NCBI GenBank assembly: GCA_963383645.1
Contig: OY726565.1
Span: forward strand, 38,050,124-38,114,123
Source: Muscardinus avellanarius
Taxonomy: Eukaryota; Chordata; Mammalia; Rodentia; Gliridae
DNA: 64,000 nt
Direction of reading: 5' to 3'
Position numbers and translations under genes: made by a program. Numbering within the stretch: the first letter of the stretch is position 1; every line of letters starts with the position of its first letter. The notes beneath the pieces were generated by a model that did not search any database, was not told the origin of the DNA, and saw only the letters and a list, made by a program, of their open reading frames with translations. This document shows positions 51,426-62,502 of the stretch, in pieces.

Positions 51426-54094
51426 TTTCTTTTTTTGGTGGTACTGGGGTTCCTGGAAGCTCTTCTACCTCCGGGCTACACTCCCAGACCTATTTTTATA
51501 TTTTTATTTAGAAACAGATTCTTCTAAGCCAGCGCACGCGGCTGGCTTCGAACCTGCGCAATGAATATTTTTTTTAATGTACATAATTTTAGATGTCACT
51601 GACCTTTCAGAGTTTTCTGATAGTCATCTCTAAAGTTTGGTTTTATAATATGAAAAGTTCTTCTTTTGTTATAGATACAGTGTTGTGCTATGGTGAAAAG
51701 AACAAAGCTTAAAATCTCTTTTGAGCTCCTCTACTTGCTGCTAAGATTATCTATTACAATCTTGAGCAAGTTTTTTTTTAACCTCCCTGAGCTTCAGTTT
51801 TCTTACCTTTGAAATAGAAAAAACAGTCTCTCCTCATTCATCGTCCATTTTTATAGGCACTATTTATTCAGTGTCAAATCAGGCAGTCTTCTCTCTTCTC
51901 AATATTTTCTCTCCAGTTGAGAGGGACACATTTAAGTGATTACATATTTAATTATAGATATGATTAATTTATGAAGAGAAAGTATAAAGAGGTAGGCATG
52001 TAGAAAATGACTTAGGCTCTGGACAAATAAAGACTTTCTTGAGGAAGAAGTGCTTGAGCGAAGCCTCCAAGGACTTGGTGATGTAGGAAGAAGAGAGCAC
52101 ATGATAAAGGAAGGAGCAAAGACTCGGAGGCAGAGGGGGCGATAGCAGATGGGCAGTGCTGCTTCCAGGGAGGCAGGGCCAGGTCTTACGGAGCCTTGTT
52201 CATTGTACTAAGGCTTTTATTCTTTATCTTAGGAACAATGGGAAGACACAAGGGAAAAAGGCAAGTGGCATAAATCATATTTGTGTATTAGAAAAATTAC
52301 TCTGGCTGCAGTGTGGAGTGTGGATCTGAAAAGCAAAATGGATATGGGGAAGGAAACCTGTAGTAGTGCAGGTGAGAGGTGGTGGTAACTTGTGCTAATA
52401 AGATACGGGGAGTGAAGAAAGAAATGTTTGGATTAGCAGTTCATTTAGGAAGACAAATAAAAAATACCTAGCAATAGATAGGTAAGGATAGTGAGTAATT
52501 TCTAGCATTTATTGAGTATTTTACTAAATAGTAAGCATTGTTCTTGGTGCTTTATGCATACTATTACTTATGCCTCAAAGCAACTGTAAAATATAGAAAT
52601 TGTAATCTCATTTTCTTTCTTATTTCTTTTTTTTCTTTTCTTTTCTTTTTTTTCTTTTTTCTTTTTTTTTTTTTTATGTACTGAGGATGGAACCCAGGGG
52701 CATTCTTTCTCCAAGCGACACCCCCAGCCCTGGTTTTTATTCTTTACTTTGAGACAAGGTCTCACTAAGTTGCAGAAGGCCTAAGTAGCTGAGGCTCTCC
52801 ATGAACCTTGATACTCTTGTCTCAGCCTCCCAAATGCTAGGATTATAAGCATGCGCCACCACGCCTGGTTTGCCATCTCATTTTCAGTGGTCCTTATTAT
52901 CCAGTTTCCCTTTCTGATTTCAGTTGCCCATAATTAACAACAGTTCTGATGTGTTAAGTGGAAAATTTCAGAAATAATAAGTGTTAAAGTTGCATACTGG
53001 AGTCTCACATTGTCCTACTGTCTCCAGTTCAGTCTCTTTGTCCAGTGTATTCATGCTATATGTCCATTAGTCATTTAGTATCCATCTTGATTATCAGATG
53101 GACTTTGCTTGTGTTCAAGTCACCCTTATATGGTATTCTTTTTTTTTTTTTGGTGGTACTGGGGGTGGAACCCATAGGCTTTCTACTTCTGGGCTATACT
53201 CCCAGACCCATTTTTATATTTTATTTGGAAACAGGGTCTCACTAAGTTGAGAGCCTCACTAAGTAGCTGAGGCTGGCTTCGAACCTGTGCGATCCTCCTG
53301 TCTCAGCCTCCCAAGCGCGGGGATTACAAGCGTGCGCCACCACGCCTGGTCCTTATATGGTATTCTAACTGCCTCACAATGACTACATCATTGTGATACA
53401 TCTCATTGTGATACATCTCACTTAATCTCATCACACAGGCATTATATCATGTCATATCATCACAAGAAGGATGAGTATAGTAAAATAAGATATTTTGAGA
53501 GAGACCACATTCACATAACTCTTATTAAATTATATTATTCTATTATTAGAGATTAGTTATTAATCTCTAAGCGTGCCTAACTTATAAATTAAACTTTATT
53601 ATAGGGTATGTATCTGTATTAGGAAATATAGTATAAATAAGGTTCATTACTATCCATGGATTTGAGCATCCTCTGGGGGTCTTGGAATATATCCCCTATT
53701 GATAAAGAGGGTCTGTTTTATACAGATTAGGGAACTGAGGCTTGGGGAGGCTAAATACTTTGCAAGAATCACATAGCTAATTAGTGACAAACCTCCAGTA
53801 GACTTGGGGCCCACATACCTAGCTGATGCTATACTAATGTGGATGTAGGGGAAGTGGGTAGAAGTGAGGTGAAGAAAGTACCAGGAATGACCCCCTAGGT
53901 TCCTATCTTCCTGGATTTCATGACTGATATAGTCATTTACTGAAGCAATAAACATTGAATGAGTCACAGTTTTGGGCAGAAGGGCATCTGGTTCACATAT
54001 TAATATTATCACTTTTTTTTGTGATATTGGGGATGGAACCCAGGGACATACTACCTCCGAGATCCACCCCCAGTCCTATTTGTTCTTTTTTTAG

Positions 54095-54148
<54 letters not shown>

Positions 54149-57100
54149 TTTGTAAACGGTCTCTTAAACTAGCACAGCTGGCTTCAAACCTGCGCAATCC
54201 TCCTGTCTCTGCCTCCCAAGTGCAGGGATTACAAGCGTGCACCACCATGCCTGGCTTAGTCTTTTTATTTTTTGAAACAAGGTCTATGAGTTGCAAAGGG
54301 CCTCACTAAGTAGCTGAGGCTGTCCACGAACCGCGATCTTCCAGTCTCTGCCTCAAAAATGCTGGGATTACAAGCATGCACCACCACACCCAGCCCAATA
54401 ATATTATTTTTTATTCTTATCCAAATTGTACTCTGGCACAGTCACCCAAGAAATTCACAGTATCCACAACTTTATTTAAACTAAGCCAGACAACATTTTT
54501 GATGATTATAACTTTTTAACAAGGGAAATATTCTTTTTAACAAGGGAAATGTTAATACATTCTAGCTATATTCCAGGAACTATTTTATTTATTTATTGTC
54601 GATTTCCCTATAGATTATAAAGTATTTGTTTTTTGTGCATGTATGATACTGGAGATGGAACTCAGGGGCTTTCTCCCTCTGGGGCATACCCTCAGACCTA
54701 TTTTATTTTTTTATTTGGAAAAAGGGTCTTTCTAAGCTGCTGAGAGCCTCATTGAATTGCTGAGGCTGGCTTTGAACCTGTGATCCTCCTGTCTCAGCCT
54801 CCCAAGTATTGGGATTACAAGCAAGGACTACCAAGTCCAGCCTAAGCTATTCATTTTATTCCTATTGACTAATACAGTGTCTGGCACATTGTAGAGTTAA
54901 GTAAATAGTCAAAAGAATACAAGATTAATAACAAATATTTAATTAGTACTTTACACATTTCAACAAAAGTTTACATTCATGGAGTCTTAAACAGATAACC
55001 TATCAGATTTTATTCCTGATTTTTAAAATATGTGTGTATATGGAGGGACACTGGGGATTGAACCCAGGGTCGTCCTACCTCTAAGCTCTACCCCCAGCTC
55101 TTTTTATTTTTTATTTTACAACAGGGTTTCAATAGGTTGCTAAGTGTCTTGATACATTGCTGAGGCTGGCCTTGAGCCTGTGATTCTCCTCATCCTCCTA
55201 AGTACTGGGATGATAGGCAATAGGCATGTGCCAACATGTGTGGCTTAAAATGTCATTTTTAACCTTATTCTTTCATTCTTTGCATTGTTTAGACATTAGG
55301 AAAGTAGTTTTCTGCAGTAGATTAAGTTATCATTTGAAAACAAGGATATAGATCCTATGGATTTGCACATATATGTATTTTGGGCCTCATGAAACTAACC
55401 TTAGGACATGCATGCAGTGAATAATGACTACTTAGCAAATGAATAGATATTAATGCATTTTTATTAGAAGCATATTAGTATTTTCTATTGATTATCATAA
55501 ACATATTGGAACTGCTTTAAGGTTCAACAGAATATGACTTAAACTGTAAATAGTCTAACACTTCTCAAAGGTGGCCACTTCTTATTTCTAATTCCTAATA
55601 TATATGTGCACCTCCTCACACTTTTGCTTTTTTAAAAAATATTACCAGGTAGCATCAGTTGCTCTGGAAAATCCTACTGAAGTGTTTGAAGATGGAGAGA
55701 ATCCACCAAGTAGTCGATCATCAGAAAGTGGCTTCACTGAGTTTATACAGTATCAAGCTGACCGAAGTGATGACATTGACAGAGAACTAAATGAAGGGCA
55801 GGGGGCAGCTCCGATCCCATTTGGTAGCACGTCTTCTGAGACAGAAACGTTATCCACTGTGGGATCTGAAGAAACCATCATCCACCACCCTTCCACAGTC
55901 ACTCAGGGGATAGCAACCCGAAGTGGGAAGACAGCCCAAAAGACTGCAATGCAGTGCTGCTTGGAGTATGTCCAACAGTTTCTCACTAGACTTATCAACC
56001 TCTATATCATTCAGAGTAACTCCTTTTCTCAGGCTTTGGCTACAGAGCATCAAGGAGATCTTGGTCGAATTCAAGGAGAGCCTTCAAAATGGGACAGGGA
56101 TTCACAAGGAGATGTAAAAGAGAGAAACCTAAGTAAACAAAAAACTTCAAAAGAATACCTTTCTGCCTTCATTGCTGCCTGTCAGCTCTTCCTAGAGTGC
56201 TCAAGTTTCCCAGTTTACATTGCTGAGGGGAACCATACAACAGAGTTACGTTCTGAAAAATTAGAGACTGGTAAGGTCATCTCTGATTTATTCATATATC
56301 AGTATTTTCTGTAGCATGCTATCTTTTTTAGAAGCACTCATATTAAAGCTGAGATTTTAAAAATTAGTTAACTTTTTTGTGTGTGTGTGGTACTGGGGGT
56401 AGAACCCAGGGGCCTTTTCTACTCCCAGACCTATTTCATACTTTATTTGGAAACAGAGTTATTTGGAAACAGAGTTGCTGAGAGCCTCACTAAGTAGCTG
56501 AGGTTTGGCTTCGAACCTGTGTGATCCTCCTGTCTCTGCCTCCCAAGCACTGGGATTACAAGCATGCACCACCATGCCTGGCCTAACATAATTTTTTAAG
56601 TAGTCATGGGGAAATTGCCATGTTAGAAATTATTATGATTCTGATGGCTTTCACATTTTTCTTGAAGGTAAGTAAAAGCCAAAAAGGAAATCTAGAGAAA
56701 TGTAATGTAAAATTAAAATCTACTGTTTTTTTTTAAAAAAAAACCATATATTATCACATATGTTTACCTTTAAATTTTTATATATACATAGTACAGTGAG
56801 TAGTAGATAATACTGTTGATAAGTAAACTTTTTTAGAACAGGCGAGTTGATTGTATGACTTGGTATGAGAAAAATGTATTGAAACATAACTGATGGAATT
56901 TTTGTTGGGGCTTTATTGTCTTAAAGGTCTAAAGTAAATGAGAATCCATGATTTTGTCAACAGATCAAGGTCTAAAATTATGAAATAGTTGCTCTGATTT
57001 TTGAAAATAGAGAATGCACAAAGTGTTTAATATGGTGAACCCTGATTGCATCTACTTTTGTTTCAGACTGTGAGCATGTGCAGCCTCCACAGTGGCTGCA

Positions 57101-60100
57101 GACCCTGATGAATGCTTGTAGCCAAGCAAGTGATTTCAGTGTTCAGAGTGTTGCTGTTTCACTAGTCATGGACCTGGTGGGACTGACTCAATCTGTGGCC
57201 ATGGTCACTGGGGAAAACATCAACAGCATGGAGCCTGCACAACCCTTAAGTCCAAACCAGGGAAGAGTAGCTGTGGTTATCAGGCCTCCCCTCACTCAGG
57301 GTAATCTGAGGTACATAGCTGAGAAGACTGAATTTTTCAAGGTAAATGTTGAGCAATACATCTTATTTATGAATAAACTAATCACAACATGTATGAAACT
57401 TGACCTAGGGCAATGAAACTGGAGGAAATTTTTTTTTTTTTTTTTTTTTTTTGGTGGTGCTGGTAATGGAACCCAGGACTACCTTCCCAGACCTATTTTA
57501 TATTTTTTATTTGGAACAGGGTCTCTTAAGCCTCGAACCTGCATGATCCTCCTGTCTCAGCCTCCCAAGCGCCGAGATGACAAGCGTGCGCCACCACGCC
57601 CGGCTTTCGAGGCAATATTTTTAACTAAAAAGAAGAAAGCTCTCTTTTTACTTTACATAGAGTAAAACCTCTCTCCACAACTCCTATGAAAATTTTTGAT
57701 TCTTCATATTGTCTGGTTATAATCTGTAGTGTATGATGTCTTCAGAAAATAACATACAGTCTTTTATTTTTACCACAGGTGGTATTTTCTACATAGAACA
57801 TCAGATAAATTTAGATTATAGTACATCTCAAGGAGGTAGATTCTTCATACATAAAAAAGGTTTTAGGATATTATTTCAAGTCATTGTGCCCCTCTAGATG
57901 TTTATTCCTGCTACAATAGAGTTGATTTCTATAATGTTGTGGTGGTAAACCCTGAAGACTTGCATTTTTATTAATGTTGTCATAGGTAAAGTACTGTGTT
58001 AACACATACACCTCCAAAACATGCATAACTTACTTTATTTTTTTATTTTTTATTTTTTGCAATACTGGGGATTGAACCCAGGGGCATTCTACCTCTGAGC
58101 TACACCCCTAATGCTATTTTGATTCTTTATTTTGAAGTAGGGTCTCACTACTTGCACAGGCCTCACTAAGTAGCTGAGGCTGGCCGCAAACCTAGGATCC
58201 TCCTGTCTCAGCCTCCCAATTACTGGGATTATAAGCATGTGCAACCAAGCCCAGCTCATAATTTACTTTACAAAACTCTTTGGGCTGCAGGTATAATTCA
58301 GGGATAAAACACTTCTCTAGTATACACAAGGCCATGAATTTGATCCTCAGCACTGCAAAGAAAAATCAATTTTTAAGTATTTTGAATATTTGGACTATGA
58401 ATTATGTTTCTCTCTGTAACATATAATTATAAAAATTAAATTGCATTCAACCTTGGTATTTGTACCTATTATAGTATTCTATCATTAATTTGCTAAACAT
58501 TACTAAAATAGTAAACTGAGGACTTGTACCTGCAGAAAGTTATTACATTTCTGATGTTTAAAAAATATTATTGCTGGGTGTGGTGGTGCACACTTGTAAT
58601 CCCAGCATTCGGGAGGCTGAGACTGGGGATCACGGTTTGTGGACAGCCTCAGCTACTTAGTGAAGCCCTCTGTAACTCAGTGAGACGCTGTTTCAAAATA
58701 AAGAATAAAAAATAGGGCAGGGGTATAGTTCAGAGGTGAATGCCCCTGGGTTCCATCTCAGACTCGCAACAAAAAAAAATTATTATTTTGTATGTGTGTG
58801 TGTGTGGTACTGGGGATTGAACCCAGAGGAATTCTACTGTCAACTACACCCCCAGCCCAATTTTATTTCTTATTTGGAAACGAGGTCTTAGCCGGGCATG
58901 GTGGCAGATGCTTGTAATCCCAGCATTTGGCAGGCTGAGACTGGAGGATCGCGGTTCATGGACAGCCTCAGCTACTTAGTGAGGCTCTCCATAACTTTAG
59001 TGAGACCCTGTTTCAAAAAATAAAGAATAAAAATAGGGCAGGGGCTGTAGGTCGCAGGTTGACTGCCCCTGGGTTCCATTCCCCAGACCTGAAAAAAAAA
59101 AAAAAGAAAGAAAAAGAAAAAAGTAGTCTTGATAGGTTGATGAGAGTCTCACTACTTGGTGAGGCTATTCTTAAACCTGTGATATTCTTGTCTCAACCTC
59201 CTAAGTACTGGGATTACAGGCATGTTCCACCACACCTGGCTAAAAGAAATATTATTAAAGAGCCATCATAAAAATTTCTATGGAGCTTGGCATGGTGGCA
59301 CACACTTGTAATCCCAGTATTTGTGAGGCTGAGACAGGAGGATCGCTGTTTGGGGACAACCTCAACTTAGTTGAGGGTCTTTGTAACTCAGTAAGACCCT
59401 GTTTCAAAATCAAGAATAAAAAATAGGGCTGGGGGTGTAGCTCAGAGGTAAAATGCCCCTGGGTTTCAGCCCCAGAACTGCAAAAGAAAAAAAATTTTTT
59501 TCTAAGGGTGTGGGTGACCAGAAAATGGAGGTAGAAAATCTCATCCCAGTGTTTAGTGAGTATTAAAGCCTTTTTAGGTCTGGTAGTTGGAGATCAGCTA
59601 TTAGTTTGTACCTAATAAGAATTGTTTGTTAAACAAGTTTTTGTTGATGATTTTGTAATACAGTCACATTTTCATCTTTCTATAGCATGTAGCTTTGACA
59701 TTGTGGGACCAGCTAGGAGATGGGACACCTCAGCATCACCAGAAGAGTGTTGAGCTGTTTTATCAATTACATAACCTGGTTCCTTCTTCTAGCATCTGTG
59801 AGGATGTCATAAGTCAGCAGTTAACTCATAAAGATAAGGTAAATTTTGCTCCTCTTATCCCACCCACTATACCAAAATGTAAATTAAGGAAACTCTCTAG
59901 GAAAATTATTATAGCAAACATCTTAATAAGAGGTAATAAAGCTTTGTTCAAAGTGACATTAGTATATTTAAAAGAAATGTGTTGTGCTCTTACTAAAGAA
60001 AAGTTGTTTTTTTTTACAAAGTCTTGAATAATATGAAAAATTAAGAGCCGGGTGTGGTGGTGCACACTTGTAATCCCAGCATTCGGGAGGCTGAGACCGG

Positions 60101-62471
60101 AGGATCGTGGTTCGCAGCCAGCCTCAGCTACTTAGCGAGGCCCTCTGCCACTCAGTGAGACCCTGCTCCAAAATAAAGAATAGAGCCGGGCATGATGGCT
60201 CATGCTTGGATTGCCCTATTTTTGAGAACTTGAACTGCTTCTGAGTTTGAATGGGTCATGTTTTTAAAGGTGTGTCAAATAAATGAAGGAGTTAGCATAG
60301 GGGAAAATGGAGAATGAGCAGTAAATGAGAGAAATAATGAACTGAATTTCTATTTCTGCTTCATCTTATTTTAGAATTGTTCAGAAATAAAATTTTAATA
60401 GCTGCATTTTTGTTTGGCTTTGTTTTGTTTTTTTGAGAGAGGGTCTTGCTGTGTTGCCCAGGTGTATGTCACTGTGCCTGGTAAAATCCTGTGTTTTAAT
60501 TTAACAACGTTAAGTATAAGTCCAAAACATTATATAGCTGTTTTTACTTGTGTAACATTTTGTTTTTAAAGAAATACTTCTATATTTTGAGTAAAGATGG
60601 AAAAAAATTAAGACAACCTTATTTATAACAAAAGCATATCTTATGCCATAGAAAAAGTAAACACTCTTTTGACCTATCATACACAATTTAAACGGTTACA
60701 AACTGATATCTTGGGGCATTTTCTTGAAGGATACCATAAATAGTAAAATAAAATTATAAAAATTTTGATAATTTCAATTGGATCTATATTCATGTGTAAA
60801 AATAATTTTAAAGTATTTAATCTTCTAGACTAATAATCCAGCTTTAGAAATGGTGAAAATTTTGAGATTAATATGTACTTTCTTGGAGAAAAATCATTTA
60901 TATTAAAATGGGAAAAATGTTCTCTGGACTTAAGATAGCATGAATACACATTATTAGCTTTTTCTGTCCTATATTATACAATAATCTAGTACACTGATTA
61001 AACTTTAAGTAATAATTATTTATAAGGCAGGGCGAGATGTCCCTTTTGGCTTATTAATTCTGTTTATGTACACGTATTTTCTTTTACTTTTTTACTTTTT
61101 TTTTGGTGGTACTGGGATGGAACCCAGGGGCTTTCTGCCTTCGGGCTACACTTCCAGAATTATTTTATATTTTTTTTATTTGGAAACAGGGTATCACTAA
61201 GTTGCTGAGAACCTCACTAAGTAGCTGAGGCTGGCTTTGAACTTGCATGATCCTCCTGTCTCAGCCTCCCAAGCACGGGGATTACAAGCGTGTGCCACCG
61301 TGCCTGGTTTATACAAGTATTTTCTATGTTTCTACTTCATAAAAATGTAATAAAAGTTTACTGCAGTAAGTATTTGAGTACTGCGGACATTGAACATAAT
61401 ATTTCTAAATAGTTACTTTGATTTTACTAAAAATTACTACATATTTTCAAGAAAGAATAAAATAATCTCCCATATTACTTCTTAGAAAATAAGGATGGAA
61501 GCACACGCAAAGTTTGCGGTTCTTTGGCATCTAACAAGGGATCTCCATATAAATAAATCTTCTTTTGCACGTTCTTTTGACAGGTGGGTTACATTTTATA
61601 TTCAGATACTGCAGTCATATATTTTATCATTGTCTCTTAAATCTTCTCTTTTGGCAAGAGTACAAGATATAAATTTATAAATTTTTTGTGGCACTTGAGA
61701 TTGAACTCAGGTACATTCGCCCTCCTAGCTATGCTCCCAGCCCTATTTTAGTCTTTATTTTGAAATGGGCCTAACCAAGTAGCTGAAGCTGGCTATGAGC
61801 CTGAAATCCTCCTTTCTCAGCCTCCCAAATACTGGGATTATGAGCATCCACCACCATACCTAGATTGAAATTTATAAATTTTATAAAGATAATTTATTAG
61901 TTATTTTATAAATCTAAGCTGTATTAAATGCAATCTCACTTATCTACCAGATTTTCCCTCCTAGCTCTAAAGTAACCAGTACCCCTTTCTTTCATTGTAT
62001 CACTATTTATCAAGCCCTTACTCTATGCCAGCCACCATTCTAGGGACCATGGACACAGCCTTTGTAAGTCTATATTCACTTTTAATGAAACTGCATATAA
62101 ATAGTATATTGTTTAAGTGTTTCTCAAGCAATTATTCTCAATATGAACTGGATTTACTATAATCTTTAACTGAAAACAAACCTTTTCCATGGATTCAAAG
62201 AACCCATAGTTGCGTTAGAGTGGTTTTATTTTTTGGCTAGATCTAAAACCAATTTAAGCCAAGCATAGTGGCACATGCTTGTAATTCCAGTACTTGGGAG
62301 GCTGAGATAGGAGGATCACAGGTTCTCGGCTAGCCTCAGCTACTTAGTGAGGTCTTCTGCAACTTAATGAGATCCTATTTCAAAATAAAGAATAAAAAAA
62401 TCAAGACTGGGGGTGTAGCCCAAAGGTAGAATGCCTCTAGATTCAATCCCTGGATCTGCAAAATAAGTAAG

Positions 62472-62502
<31 letters not shown>

